Shown here in pieces: positions 1 to 12,340 of a stretch of 64,000 nucleotides of DNA. This DNA comes from Nigrospora sphaerica (Eukaryota > Ascomycota > Sordariomycetes > Amphisphaeriales > Apiosporaceae), in assembly GCA_018287875.1 (NCBI GenBank), contig JAGVVL010000015.1, positions 2,604,001-2,668,000 on the forward strand, given 5' to 3'. Below the pieces are notes generated by a model. It saw only the letters and a list, made by a program, of their open reading frames with translations, did no database searches and was not told the origin of the DNA. The translations under genes and the position numbers were made by a program. Within the stretch, counting starts at the first letter, position 1, and each line of letters begins with the position of its first letter.

Positions 1-2
1 CC

Positions 3-254
3 AAGCCTAAGGCAAGCACTCTGCCTCGCACCGAAAGCCGCCCATCTGCGGGATCGGATGGTGCCCCAGCTCCGGTGCGCTTTGCGCGTACAGAAGCTTC
101 GACCACTGCCGAGGACCAGGAATGGAAAGCGCGCGTGCCTTTTCTGTCCATATTCAGCCCCGAAGACGACGATGGGCTTAACGGTATCGGCGGCGGCCCC
201 CCGGGTGCCCTGGAGGACGACGACGATGACTTTGTGATGAACGTGCCCGAGTAG
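3..254 (+). CDS. 3' end of an unrecognised protein (partial)
   Basis: An open frame enters from the left edge in frame 3 and ends at TAG 252-254, giving 83 residues of a C-terminal tail. The tail is Ser/Thr/Pro/Ala-rich at first. It then has a short hydrophobic patch (VPFLSIFSPED), a Gly/Pro stretch and an acidic run of five Asp before the end FVMNVPE. The patch followed by an acidic end looks like a short docking motif on a disordered tail, but I do not recognise the family and give no function. That it is coding is inferred from the clean frame, the codon bias and the composition. The upstream part lies outside the window. Confidence 0.6.
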   Translation, partial: KPKASTLPRTESRPSAGSDGAPAPVRFARTEASTTAEDQEWKARVPFLSIFSPEDDDGLNGIGGGPPGALEDDDDDFVMNVPE

Positions 255-2483
255 GCCAACATTAGTACATGTGTTCATGAGGCGTTTTAGGTTTTATGTT
301 GGACCAGTCAGGCTTTTTAGCGGCGAGGATGTTTCTGCTGGCCCCAGTGAGGAAGATACGATTACAAGCAAACTGGCTTTTGACAGCTTGCCTGCGTCGA
401 ACCCTTGACTCTGGCACCCGGTGTATGATAGTCTCTGGGATGCAACGTTTGATGAGGATTCCCCATGGCCTACAGCTATTGTATCGGCCCATGAAATTAT
501 ACTGTATATGTCTACTGTTGCTGCAATGCGTATAGATTGAACAAAGCTCGACCTGTCTACATTATTGAATGGGGGAAGAGGCGTATCTGAGTTGGCGTGC
601 CTGATCTGGGGATATTTGACTTGTTCCTGAGGCACACATGCCTCCCCCGGCCGGCCGCACAAGCTCTGCACGCGATGGCTTTATGCCTTTGCGCAATTCT
701 CGCCATCGTGGACGTGTCTATCGCCGAGACAGCGCCATTTGCATCAAATGGCCACATCTGCCGCAATCACTAACGTCCACGAGGTGCAGAGGGCTCTGGT
801 ATGTATCAAAGACGGATGAGTGAAGTTGACGAAGTAACAAAAAGTGGAGGGCGCGTGTTCTTAGCTCCGCTTGTCGCTTACTGTGTACATGGCGGCAGCA
901 GCTGAAGAAGAACATGACGTTGGTCATGCAAGTGATTGTATGTGCTGTGCCGAATACCCTGACCGTGTTTTCCCTAATGTACGGACAGCCCGTAATGAAG
1001 AGTGTGGGTCCGATGATCGGCTGCGCACGGATGGATGAGCTACGACTAATACTTTCCAGCTAGGTTCTGATAACCCGCGAAGCGCTGGACAGCTGCGGTT
1101 CGAGCGAGCAAGATTTGTTCACTGATAAAGATGCTCATCAAGTATTCATTTCATTGCATAAAACGATGCTAGCAGAAAAGGTTTCTGAGGGCGATGCGCG
1201 GTATGCATACATCGGCATGTGCAACCTACCTACCTCTTGCGAGAAATTCATGCCCTGGAGCGCGCGCTACCCTGAGAGAGTGGTTTCGATAAGAGAGCTT
1301 GAGGGAGCACAAAGCACAGAACACCGTGTCAACGCTGATGGGGTCACGCTCGTCAATTTCCCTCAAAGCGGGACGAATGTTCTGTGGCCGCCGGGTGTGG
1401 TAGATCACGTTGGCTGCGCTTACAGGCTGGTCAACTGCTGCCAGCTAGTCATTCACCTGTAAGCAACATCCATTCCATCGTGGCATTGGATCCTATACCA
1501 CCGCAGAGGGGGGGCGATGTTGTATGGGAATCCAGCATGGAATACCTGCAAGAAGGATGGTTGGATGGCGGGATGCATGGGTGCTGGGCAACGTACGGTA
1601 TCCACCCAAAAAGCTCCGAATTTATGCACTAAATGTGCATGGTAAGAAACATGTACCTATGTATGTAGATGTACGGTGTCAAACAGTGGTGCTACTACAG
1701 ACACCGTTCAGGTTAGTACCTAGGTATCCCATCCAGATATTATTATCCATTCTACTAGGGGCTGCTGCCATTTGCGCCCTCTACGGAGGGGCTTGACCTG
1801 ACCGAGGCCGGACTTTCAGGTGCTGCCCTCCCTTCCCAGGCCTGCCTGCCCGCCTTCAGCTTCTATGGATAGGGTGCAGTTCAGCATCATCGGCCCTGGA
1901 CAGCCTTGGCCTGACCGCTGGCGCCTCACGTCAACGTGCTGGAAAGTGGTCTAGATTAATCTGGCAAATGGTTCCGCGCCCCGTCACCACCCTTTCGCCC
2001 GTGTCAAATCGATCTTCGATCCGGCCCCCAGCCATTTTTGACGCCTTGGCCTCACTCAGAAACCCATGAAGTCGGTATCTGGTTCGGGATCCCACCATTC
2101 TCGTCTCGCGCGACCGACCGTCTCGTCTCCCTCTCGCCCAGCAGAGCGCAGCGCAGCGCAGCACAGCCCGGCCCGGCCCAGCCACTCTAGCACACACTCT
2201 CTTCCTCTCTGTCCCCAGACATTGACCGGTGCTCTTCATTTTTCGGGGCTCCACACGTCACTCTCGATTTCTTTGTCGCGTGGGCGCTGCCAGCCCGTTT
2301 GGCGCGTCCAGCTCTTCTCCTCCCGTCCTCCCCCCCTTTAGCCCATTCCGATCGCAACAAAGAAATCGCGACCCCCCCGGTCTATGCCCTTCCAATGAAA
2401 GGAGTCATCTAGCCCGAACGCCCTGAGAGACGATGGTCGGTGGCTAGAGGCAGCACCACCCCAGCAGCACCACGCCATTCAAT
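255..2483. other. intergenic region and SET1 upstream region
   Basis: No gene is supported here. Open frames of 60-115 codons exist on both strands but show no family resemblance and overlap one another. Around 1640-1740 there is AT-rich DNA with GTAC/CTAGGTA-type motifs. From about 2090 to 2480 the + strand becomes C/T-rich with CTCTC, GCAGCGCAG and CCGTC runs, as in fungal core promoters and 5' leaders. This part probably contains the SET1 transcription start. Confidence 0.5.
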
Positions 2484-5400
2484 ATGGCACCCAGCGCATC
2501 CGGCGCGGGCTTCGCCCAGTTCTTCCCAGCCGCCCCTCGTGCTGCCCGCGAGAAAGCAACAGAGCGGGAGCGGGCCAAGTCCAGAGCGTCGCTGGACGCG
2601 GTCGACCGTGACCCGCGGACAGCGTCGACAGCACCCACGCCGCCGTCTGCGTCGGCGGGAACCCAGCGCGACGGCCCTACCAAGCCCGACATGTCGACAT
2701 CTGATGCGCGCCACCACTCAACCTCGACGGATGAGACCGAGTCCTTGCAAGGCGACATACTCAATGGCGTTGGCTCCGCAAGCTCCCACGCAAGCACTAC
2801 GTCGTCCGTCTTCAGTCTTCCCAACCAGTCGGCCTCCACGGCCAACACCTCACTGCATGCCTCCAACACATATAGCCTCGCCAACACTCTCACCCCGCTG
2901 ACCGCCACTGGCTCGCCTTCGCATAACCAACCCCAGACTGCACAGCAGAGCAAAGATCAACCCAGATCGGCGTCCTCTCAACACACAGATCCCACCAAGC
3001 CCACGCAGGGCTCGATGCCCACACCCGCCCCTGCGGAATCCCCCTCATCGCGCCCCAGCGGCGTCGTGGACCGCGTTCCGGCGCGCGACCCGGCTCGGAA
3101 AATTCAGGGAACCAAGCGTACCTACGACCCGCTGACCGATAAAACCATATCTTCGAGCGAGAGGAAAACCAAAAAACCCACGTACAAGACTTTCGGTTCG
3201 GTATGTAACCTATACTACAATGATATATACAAGTGTCTGGAGGGGGGACGTCATCTGACTTGTGTGTGAAATCGACGACTGAGGATTCCGGCTAATACAA
3301 GTGATGAATAGGAAGATGACGTCCCCCCGGCAGACCCGCGCCTGGCCAAGGGCAGTTGGCTCGACTACATCAACGTCGATTTCCATCTGCCCAAAGCCCG
3401 GTTGCGACAGACTCCGTACAACTTGAAGCCGTACCCGTATGACCCAGCCACCTCGATCGGTCCGGGCCCTCCGACCCAGATCGTGGTCAGCGGCTTTAAC
3501 CCACTGACCGCCTTCTCCAAAGTCGCCCAGGCCTTCAACTCATACGGAGACATCGCGGAAAGTAGCAACAAGATGCACCCCGAAACTGGGAGCTACCTTG
3601 GGTTCGCTACCTTCACCTACCGGGAATCCAAACCCGGCCGGCGCCCCGTACCTGTCTCGGCCGCCGACGCCGCCAAGAGGGCCGTCCGCTCCATGAACGG
3701 TCGCAAGCTCGAGTCGCACGTGATCAAGGTGGAATTTGACCGCGATGGCAAAAAAAGCCGGCTGATGCTTGAGAACGTCCTCAAGAAGGGCCGTGAGGAG
3801 GAAGAGCAAGCCCTGGCGGCTGCCCGCTCCCTGAACGCCACGCCGGTACCTCCAGCTTCTGCAGCAACAGCTTCTATAACATCGCGCCCCAGAGGCTCAG
3901 GTGAGGGCTTCATTCGGCCACCACCGACAGCGCCGCGTGGCCCAGCGGCCTTCCGCCAGCCAGCGCCGTCCACGCCGGAACCGCACTCTTCCCTCGCAGT
4001 GCCCGGCAAGCCGAGGACGTTCTTGATTGAACCCCAGCCCGTTTCGTCACAGCTACACGGCGAACCATATATTTTCGTCCCCGATAGCAGCGTGCCCGTA
4101 ATGGCTACTACCATTGCCCACATGAAGAAGCGCCTCAAGTCGTTCCTCATCGATGATATCCGCGCCGATCGTACCGGTTACCACATCATCTTCCCCAACA
4201 GCACACGTGGCCGCGAGGAGGCATTCCGGTGTTACAGGTCCGCCGATGGTAGCGCCTTCTTCACCTACACCATGTATATGAAGCTCCACAATGGCCCGAC
4301 GCCTGCGACGCATTCGCTCACGAACCGCCCGGTACGAAAGCCAAGCGAGCCCCATGCCAAGCCTGCCCCCGAGATCCCGCGTCACCGATCCGAACGTGAT
4401 ATACGACGCCGAGACGAGGAGGCCGTGCTGAAGGAAGAAAAAGAGCAGCGAGCAAAGGACTTTGACCCGGTGCTCGAGGCCACTGAAATTGTGCGCCGCG
4501 AGATGAAAGAGCACCTCATTAGGCACATCCGGGCCAAGGTCGCGGCCCCAGCGCTATATGACTTCCTGGATCCCGCCAACCATATATCGAAGCGACGCAA
4601 GCTGAGCTTGGAGGACCCGTTGGAGTTATCGGGGCGCTCAACATCGGCCGTCGATGACGAGGGTCCGACGCCAGTCAGCACTCCCAACTCAAGAGCCGAT
4701 CCCATAGAAAGGCGAACGGGCCGCTTGGATGTGACTGCGCTCCCTAGGATCAGGAAAGCCAAGGGGCAGGCTGCAGCTCAGCGGAACCGTGGGTTTATGG
4801 ATCCTTTTGGCCGCAAGAGACAGGCACCATTGCGCTTCCGAGGACTGCACCATCGCCTGGCCCCTGACAGTGACGACGAAGCATCCGAGGACGAGACGGA
4901 GAACCGCGACTCCCTGGCACGCGACACGGAAGAACCGGAATCGCGACCGCGCAGTCGTATGAGCACCGACGAGGATGCCTTCAAGGACGGGTTTGCCGAT
5001 GAGGACTCAATGACCGAGGTCAGCTTTGCGCTCAACGATGGACCCGTGCGTACCAAAAAGCGCAAACTCGACCTCCAAGTTGAAGCCGCAATTAAGAGGC
5101 AGAAGAAGACGGACGAGGAGCTCTTTGGTGTCACGATCGACACCCTCGAAACCGACTTCCCGACGACCAACGAAGTGGAGGACATTGTCTTGCCAGACGC
5201 CGATGAAGAAAAGAAGGCGCTAGACGATGCCCAGTCCCTCCCGGATAAGACGGCCAAGGGCAAGAAGAAGCCACCAACTAAAACCAAGAAGAAGACCAAG
5301 AAGCAGTTGTTTGAAGAGCGTGAAGCTCTCAAGAAACAGCAGCAAGCCGATGCCTACGTCGAGGAGATCCTCGAGCAAACAGAGAAGCAGGAGATTGCCG

Positions 5401-6532
5401 AGCCGGATGCTATCGATGAAGCTCAGACGGCTGCCATTGGGGGCGAAGCCGGCGAGCCAGCGCCGCGAGACGACCGCTTTTCCGATGCCATCGTTTCGGC
5501 CATGGAACTGCCAGATAAGTTTAGGCTGAATGTGCAGTCCATGACGGGCCTACAGCTCTCTCCACAAGACCGACCCAACCTGGCCAAGCTCCAAAAGAGG
5601 TTCAAGGTTGGCGACATTGGCGATCCCCGGCTTTGGCTCTGGCGGCATAATCGCGTGCGGGAGCTGAATGACCCGGATGGCAAGACGGACCAGCCTTTCG
5701 TCATCGAAGGGTACTACGTGCCCAACGCGACTGGGTCGGCCAGGACCGAGGGCGTGAAGAAGATCCTTAACTCGGAAAAGTCCAAGTATCTCCCGCATCA
5801 CCTCAAGATCCAGAAGGCCCGAGCGGAACGACAGGCGCGGGCCGCCAAGACGGGCAAGGATACGGTCGCATCGGCCGCCGAAGCAGCCCGGCTCGCAGCC
5901 GAGAAGCTCCTGGCCAAGGGCAACTCGCGTGCGAACCGCGTCAACAACCGGCGCTTCATGGCGGACCTCAACGACCAGAAGAGGTCCCTCGGCCAGGATT
6001 CCGACGTGTTGAGGTTCAACCAGCTCAAGAAGCGGAAGAAGCCCGTCAAGTTTGCGCGGTCGGCCATTCACAACTGGGGACTGTATGCCATGGAGAACAT
6101 CAACAAGGACGACATGATTATCGAGTACGTGGGCGAGGAGGTACGACAACAAATCGCGGAGCTCCGCGAGAACCGTTATCTCAAGAGCGGCATCGGCAGC
6201 AGCTATCTCTTCCGCATTGACGACAATACCGTCATCGACGCCACGAAAAAGGGCGGCATCGCGCGCTTCATCAACCACAGCTGCATGCCCAACTGCACGG
6301 CCAAGATTATCAAGGTGGAGGGCAGCAAGCGGATTGTCATCTATGCCCTGCGGGACATTGCGCTGAGTGGGTACCTCTTATGGGAACCGCCCCCCAACGA
6401 AGGGCACAGTACTGACGAAATGTAACAGACGAGGAGTTGACGTACGATTACAAGTTCGAGCGGGAGATTGGCAGTCTCGACCGCATTCCCTGCCTGTGCG
6501 GCACGGCCGCCTGCAAGGGATTCCTCAACTGA
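2484..6532 (+). CDS. set1: SET1 histone H3 lysine-4 methyltransferase (COMPASS catalytic subunit)
   Basis: SET1 transfers methyl groups from SAM to histone H3 Lys4 as the catalytic subunit of nuclear COMPASS. Three exons are inferred: 2484-3200, 3312-6366 and 6429-6532, giving 1291 residues. The first intron has donor GTATGT. The second has donor GTGGGT and branch ACTGAC, and joins ALN to EELTYDYKF, the expected SET sequence. Domains in order: disordered Ser/Thr/Pro N-terminus (1-240); an RRM-like domain near 293-385; a second RNA-binding/SPOC-like region near 490-566 (PYIFVPDSS onward); a long charged linker with KKK/KRK clusters; n-SET near 976-1070; and SET plus post-SET at about 1148-1291. 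Key motifs are [19 protein letters not shown] and the post-SET cysteines in [14 protein letters not shown]. The length fits filamentous fungal SET1. The start is the first ATG of the long frame and follows a C-rich leader. Confidence 0.95.
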
Positions 6533-7358
6533 TTCCACCAGTAGAGTCGGCGCGGGCCTACTTTTGCTTTTGGGGGCGGGGGAAGGGGCGGCATCACGGG
6601 AGGAAGTTTTCTATCGCGCGGAGTTCGGTTAAGCTCTATCACAGCATGCAGGGCGCCGCCCCACGCCGCCGGGTGCCAGGCGGTGGTGTCCCTTGGTATA
6701 TATGTGCATACAGGGAGCCACTCTGCTCAACCCGCAAGGAGGGCCGGTCCGGAAAGAAAAGAGAGGCCACGGAAAAATGCATGTACAATAGCAGTTGGTT
6801 GCAGGCGTTCAGGAGGTGCCTCGCGCCTATACGACGCGCAACGCGGGATATCCGACCCAACCGCGCATGGTCGGTCATGGCGGCGATGCCGCCTACGAGA
6901 TAGGGGGAAGGGGGATTCCTGCGCTGGAAGAAAACCTCGACGGGTCGACGGCGGAACAAAACCCTAGGCGGGCCAGCCGCTTTCAGTACATCACCTCTTG
7001 TACACAGGAAAGTATGGTCTGACGGCCGACGTGGCCAGTGGTATCGAAAGGCCCGGGAAAAGGTGGACGGGTATGGCTTCATACGCGGCATACAATCAAA
7101 GTGGTTCCGCCACTCGGCCGCCTCAGAGGGACACAGACGATGTGAGATGAATAACAGCGCTTGGGGCAAGCCCATCGGCGCCAACGTTGAATTTTTTTAT
7201 CCTTGTTGGATGCAAACTGCCCGAGAGACTAGGCCTTCTCGTGTCATATCCATGTAGATTCGTACAGCAAAAACCCGGTCTATGTGCGCCCTGAACGCCT
7301 TCCATCCACGTAACGCGGCACCATCGTGTCGCGACGCATCGTAACCCGCACCACGACT
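6533..7358. other. convergent intergenic region SET1/FCF1
   Basis: This holds the 3' ends of SET1 (+) and FCF1 (-). Open frames on both strands are short and overlap. There is a GGTATATATGTG motif near 6693 and an AT-rich stretch near 7190-7200, which could belong to the 3' processing regions. No further gene is supported. Confidence 0.5.
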
Positions 7359-8286
7359 CTACGAGGGCGCATCCGGCAGCCTGGGGGTTTTTTTCGTCAG
7401 CAGGTGGGGTCGACGGGGGCCCGAGGCCAGGACCGAGGGCGACATACCTCTCGATGACGTATTTTCCACGAGCCACAGACACGAGGGGCACCTATGAGAC
7501 TGTGTTAGACGGGGCTGGCGTGTGGCTTTCGGATGGGAGAGGGGGAGGGGCTTGCGGGTGCTTACACCGGGTATGCGGCGGATGCGCTGCTTGAGGGCCT
7601 TGTCGTTGGTGGCGACGAGGTAGACACGGTGCTTCATGACGCGGTCGACGATGCCTGGTTCGGGGGAAGTCAGCAGGCGCGTGGGCGGGGGAACCGAGGT
7701 TCCCAGGGGGTTCCCGGGGGAGGAAACAGAGAGGGGGGTAATGTACAGTCGTCGGCGTAGACGCCCTTGTGGTCGCAGGTGAGGCGCTCCCAGCGGGGGT
7801 CGCGGGCGATGCGCAGGGCGAGGCGGTACTTGGGGCCGAGCTTCTCGAGCTCGGCCATGACGCAGTCGGTGATGATGGGGTTGCACTTGGCGTAGAGCAG
7901 GTCCATGAGGGACTCGAGCAGGGGCAGCTTGCGCTGGACCGTGTGGGAGAGAAAGTTTGTGTCGACGAGCACGTTGTAGGGCGGCACGAGCGCCGCGTTG
8001 GCCTGGAAGAACATGGACGACGGCATCTGCGGCACCTCGCGCACCAGCTCGGCCTTGACCTTGCCCTTGGGGTTCTGCGGGTTCTGCTCTTCGCCCTTTT
8101 GCGCGTTCTCGCGCCGCCGCGCGTCGCGCTTTCCGATGACGCGCTTCGTCTCGGCGAACTTCCTCGTCTTTTTCTGCACACTTTGGGGAGGGGGAGACGA
8201 CGGTGTTAGAAGAGAGAAAAAAACCGGCGGGCGCGCGGACGGGAGGGGGGCGGGGACGGCGCCGAGGAGACGAAAACTCACCCCAT
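7359..8286 (-). CDS. FCF1: FCF1/Utp24 PIN-domain pre-rRNA processing protein
   Basis: Fcf1 (Utp24) is a nucleolar SSU-processome protein with a PIN nuclease domain needed for early cleavages of pre-18S rRNA. Five exons on the - strand are inferred: 8282-8286, 7747-8180, 7566-7654, 7448-7491 and 7359-7380, giving 197 residues (yeast is about 189). The first exon is only ATGGG. Joining it to the next exon gives MGVQKKTRKFA, the conserved N-terminus. PIN landmarks are VLVDTNF, NPIITDCVMAELEKLGPKYR, HKGVYADDC, VATNDKALKQRI and a C-terminus YVIERLPDAPS. The acidic residues of VDTNF, AELE, ADD and ATND form the expected active site. Each splice junction rebuilds a conserved block (ADDC-IVDR, RRIPG-VPLVS, VIER-LPD). 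The last intron has a GCTGAC branch site. Confidence 0.93.
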
Positions 8287-10017
8287 GTTGAAAAAGAGCT
8301 GGGCGTATGTGTGCGCCTGCGTCTGCGTGTGGTGGGCGTGTGTGTGTGCTCGCGTGTAGGCTCGAATCCGGGGCTCGGTAGCTGCGAGGACAATACGTAT
8401 GGGCGACGACGGTATGGGCGACGACGATGCGTGCGATTGCTGGATGGGACGGCATGGACGAATTCTGCCGTGGGGCCGCGAAATGGGAAATTCTCACCGC
8501 CCTGAAGGGGCGGGTTTAATCGATAGCCGTGAATGCATAAGAAGCGGGTACACCGTGATATGTCTACTTATGCACGTAAATACATGTATCTATATGCAAA
8601 CACAGGTACTTACGTATTAGTAAGGCTTGTTGTGTAAGACGTAGAGGCGGACCTTGGATGGTACATAGCACATCGTAGAACCCAGAATTCTGGGGGTGGC
8701 TGAAGGTGGGGGCGTTCGCAGCGCCAACAAGCCATTCGAGCCATTCGAGCCCATTCCTTCCAGCTTGGGTTCGGATGCAGCAGGTCTACGCCCGTTTAGG
8801 GCGTGGTCGTTCGGCCATGGCGCGCGCTACTGTTCAAGTACACAGAGCATGTTTCCCCATGATCCGATCGGCGAGCGATGGCATGCAGTCCGAGCGGTTG
8901 GCCGGGTCGCGCATGTCAAAGCGGTGCAAGCTAGATCGTATCAAAGGTTAAAGGACCTACCAGCTGGGCTTTTTTCTCTGGCGGCCGGTGCATACTTATT
9001 CAGGTACATAAGGTACCTATGTATGTTGCATGCGTCCGTAGGCCGTGATTATCACCAGCAGTACTCCGATTGTGTGCTTAGTACCCACACGTACCCAACT
9101 ACTAAGTACATGTTTGCACGGTACCCGCAGATGGATGGAACTGGGGAAAAGCGTGGGCGTGGCGGCCGGGGTTCTGGTTGGCTGCATTGCTCGCGTTGGA
9201 CGGCAGAGCTGCCAAAGCAGAATGGCGTGTGTGTCAGAAAGTGGGCGATCGGCCAGAGCACGTCCTGAACACGAGAGAACCTGAACTGCTGGTAACTGCA
9301 GGTAACTGCACTTGCGCCCGTACCTGGACCCGAACCTGCACCTGCACCTACTTTAGTCCGACTAGTGCTCCGTAATACGTGGTAGTTGCACCTGAGAGAG
9401 AAAGGGTGGAAACTTTCCACCAAGCTGGGCCACTCCAAAAAGACCCTGCGCATCCTTTTCCCCCCAATTCGCATCCACCCAATCCACTCAGTCTATCCAC
9501 TCCCGTCCGCAATCCCTCACCTTCTCCCTCTCTCTTCATCCTCGGTCTCGCTCCCTCTTTTACCCACTCCCCCCAATACCCGAGAGTTGTCGGGCAGGGT
9601 CGTGAAGAAATATGTTGCATTGAAAAATAATACACCGTCTCCCACCCCCTCCCCCGCGACAGCACCCTTGCGTCTGAACCCTCGTCGGCGTCACGCTCGT
9701 TGCAGGTTGCTCGTGGTGCCGCCGTCCCGCTGAGACCTGGAACATAAAACCTCCCCCCATCCTTCTTCTCCTTTAACCACGCCCCCGGGGCACCCTGCGC
9801 ATTGGATTGCCGTGCTTGAACATCCGGCCACATCCCTCGTGCCGCTGAGTCATTGCGCCACCCGCATTGCCTCGCCGACCAGCTCACCCTCCTGGCAACT
9901 GTTCCGTACCTCCATCTCTTTCCCTCTCCCCTTCTCTGTCGCCATCTCTTGTTTGCACGCCGGCCTCGACGGGCTCCACCTCGACCGCTACCCCGACGAC
10001 GCCCCCATCGTCCCATC
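8287..10017. other. divergent intergenic region FCF1/Csi2-like
   Basis: This lies between the start of FCF1 (-) and the Csi2-like gene (+). It contains a short tandem duplication of GCCATTCGA near 8738-8755, AT-rich GTAC/GGTACC palindromic stretches at about 8570-8622 and 8996-9130, a duplicated GGTAACTGCA at 9290-9309, and CACCTG-type hexamer repeats near 9325-9350. From about 9440 to 10010 the + strand is strongly pyrimidine-rich (CCCTCTCTC, TCCCTCT), as in a fungal promoter and leader. A short upstream ATG at 9812 opens a small frame. No gene is supported. Confidence 0.5.
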
Positions 10018-11070
10018 ATGAAGCACCCGTTGCTTCTGTCCCTCCTCGCCCTCCTGGCCACGTCGGCCCTGGCCCAGGATCCCGCCACCACGCAGAACAC
10101 GCAGGCGACCACCGACGCCGGTACCGCGGCCACCACGGCCGATGTTACCACCACGGCAGCCACCACGGCCGACGACGCCAACGTACCCGCCTTGACCGAC
10201 GCCACCCCGTCCACCCAGACGCCCGCCCCGACCACCACGGCCGTCGCCACCACGACGAGGAAGCCCAACAACGACGACGGCAACATTCCTACCTACACCA
10301 GCAATGACGGTCACTACAGCTACCCGCCTCCCTCGGTGCCGCCCACTCACAACGCCCCCTTTATGCACCAGTCCGACCTGCCCCAGGGCACCGTTTTCAT
10401 CATCGTGGGCGCCATCCTCGGCGCCTTTGGTGCCTCCATCCTGCTCTGGCGCGCCGTCATTGGCTGTCTTCTTCACCGCTCGGTGAAGCGCGCCGCCTTG
10501 GAACAGCACCGCGCCAATGACAAGATGGGCATCCCCGGCGTTCCCACCGGTGCCGCCGGCGCCGCCATGGCCCCGCCCTTTTACACGTACACCGACCACG
10601 CCTCCAACGGGTCGCTGGGCGCCGTCAACCCGAGCGCCGGCCGCGGCGTGCGGAGGACCCAGCGCGGTCCCATGCCCTCGGCCACGCCCAGCCAAACCAA
10701 CCTGTTCTTCTCGCCGACGGCCCCGACCGGTGCCCAACAGGCCAATCGCTCCTCGACCTTCCTGCCTTCGGGCTTCTACGCTGCGGGCCAGGGAGCGCCT
10801 CAGCAGGGCCACGGACACGGCCACAATATGAGTGCCTCGGACCTGCGCCCCGGCTCCAGCGGGCTTGGCCGCCACAGCGACTCGCCCGGCCCCATGCCTC
10901 GTGCTGACCCTCAGCGACGCAATGTGAGCAACAGCTCGGCCAACATGGCCCGCCCGACCAGCCAGCGGCCCCCAAGCATGTTCCTCGACGACTTGCTCGG
11001 CGACCAGTCCGGCCACTATCCCCCCCCATCACACAACCAGAACTGGGGCCACTCGAGGGACCGCTTGTAA
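10018..11070 (+). CDS. Csi2-like mucin-type single-pass membrane protein
   Basis: This single-exon gene encodes 350 residues. Residues 1-19 form a signal peptide (MKHPLLLSLLALLATSALAQ with cleavage near ALA/Q). Residues 20-120 are an extracellular Thr/Ala/Pro-rich segment likely to be heavily O-glycosylated. A single membrane span follows at about 125-152 (GTVFIIVGAILGAFGASILL), then a basic stop-transfer (HRSVKRAA) and a Gly/Ser/Pro-rich cytosolic tail. The LPQGTVFI...LLWRA block around the span matches fungal proteins annotated as Csi2, linked by name to the chitin synthase 3 complex; their biochemical role is unsettled. The open frame continues upstream to 9853, but the ATG at 10018 is chosen because it starts directly with the signal peptide. 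Location is inferred to be plasma membrane or endomembrane. Confidence 0.82.
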   Translation: MKHPLLLSLLALLATSALAQDPATTQNTQATTDAGTAATTADVTTTAATTADDANVPALTDATPSTQTPAPTTTAVATTTRKPNNDDGNIPTYTSNDGHYSYPPPSVPPTHNAPFMHQSDLPQGTVFIIVGAILGAFGASILLWRAVIGCLLHRSVKRAALEQHRANDKMGIPGVPTGAAGAAMAPPFYTYTDHASNGSLGAVNPSAGRGVRRTQRGPMPSATPSQTNLFFSPTAPTGAQQANRSSTFLPSGFYAAGQGAPQQGHGHGHNMSASDLRPGSSGLGRHSDSPGPMPRADPQRRNVSNSSANMARPTSQRPPSMFLDDLLGDQSGHYPPPSHNQNWGHSRDRL

Positions 11071-12340
11071 TGGCCCGTTCGCTAGACATCTGTTGTCATG
11101 TTTTACCCCGTCTTGTTTAAATTAATTTCCCCGAGCTACTTCGGTCTGTGGATGAGCAGGTGGAGCGCCTGCACCGAGTGGCCCGGGACGTCATGCTTAC
11201 CTGTGTAGCATGTTGTGTTTTTTCAACCCCACTAGATTCCCGCACGTGGTATATTGTCTCAGTCACGGTTACGGAGAGCCCAGGGCGTCCGTTTTAGACT
11301 TGGGGCGGTTTGCTGTGTGTCTTTGTCCCCCGGCATTTGGTTGTTAGCGATGGAGCGCGTAGAACCGCATTTGATACGTCCTGTACATATATGCACCAGC
11401 TTGCAGTTGCCTCTGGATTTTCCGCATCGCATAGCCGCACCCGTCATTGCGGGGACGCGTTTTCGCGGCCTGTACTTAGCATCACGACGCATTGAAGCAA
11501 TTCTCCCCCTTCATAGACGAAGAAAAAAAAAAGAAGGGCTTCGCCGACAAAGGGCCCGGCCGATCCCACCCTCCTCCGACAGAGCTTCAGTGTATCCACA
11601 CGCTTCGGCCCGCTCGACCCGGGGGCCAGACATGGCAAGACCGACGAGGGTCGGGCCTCGTGCATGTTGTTGGCGGCATGGCTTTCCCACGGCGCTGAGC
11701 GCCCCCTTCCCGTTTCGCCGCCAAATCTGCCGCTGCGAGGTAGCGCCCGGCCTGCACCTGCACCTGCACCTGTGCTGAGCTGCGGGGGCCCGGCCTTTGG
11801 CCGGTGTCCGTGAGCGTGGCGTCCCATGGCGCGGAAACTCTAATCGACACCATCGCGAGCATCACCGACGGTCACAAGACAGGGGAGTTCCTGGCTGACA
11901 TGCTGACGAGAAGGGGGCGCGCGGCTGGCACGGCCATCATTGGCTCTGGGAAGAGACGGTCAAGCCGAGCTGCTCATTCATTTCCATTGCTTTCCTCTTG
12001 TCCCGTCTGCTCTCGCTGAGGGGTATCATTTGTTTGCTTGCTTGCTCGCTCGTCCTGTAAAATAAGTACACATTACTGTAGAGGCCAACGGCGCTCGCTG
12101 TCCTTTCTTCCGCCACTCGATCGTGTCGTCGTGCCGCTTATCAATGTCATCACCGTATCCTTCTTTTCTTATATCCCCTTCGTCTTCTTGGCTCAGATCC
12201 CGCGACTCTGGTGTCACGAACATGAAAATTTATGGATCCCTCGGGGTCAGTCTCGTGACGCTGTGAAGCGCCGCGCCCCGGTAAGCCACAATCGGAAACC
12301 CATTCCATCACGGACGAGGCGCAATCCCTTTCTTTCTCTT
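11071..12340. other. convergent intergenic region Csi2-like/ABCC
   Basis: This holds the 3' regions of the two flanking genes. Visible items are an A-run at about 11523-11532, a CCTGCA hexamer repeated at 11752-11773, and a GCTTGCTTGCTCGCTCG stretch near 12035-12052. Open frames of 60-174 codons show no recognisable domain. No gene is supported. Confidence 0.5.

Noticed and set aside
8340..8375. GGCTCGAATCC resembling a tRNA B box
   Set aside because: T-arm stem and A box are missing, and it lies in a GTGTG-rich leader.
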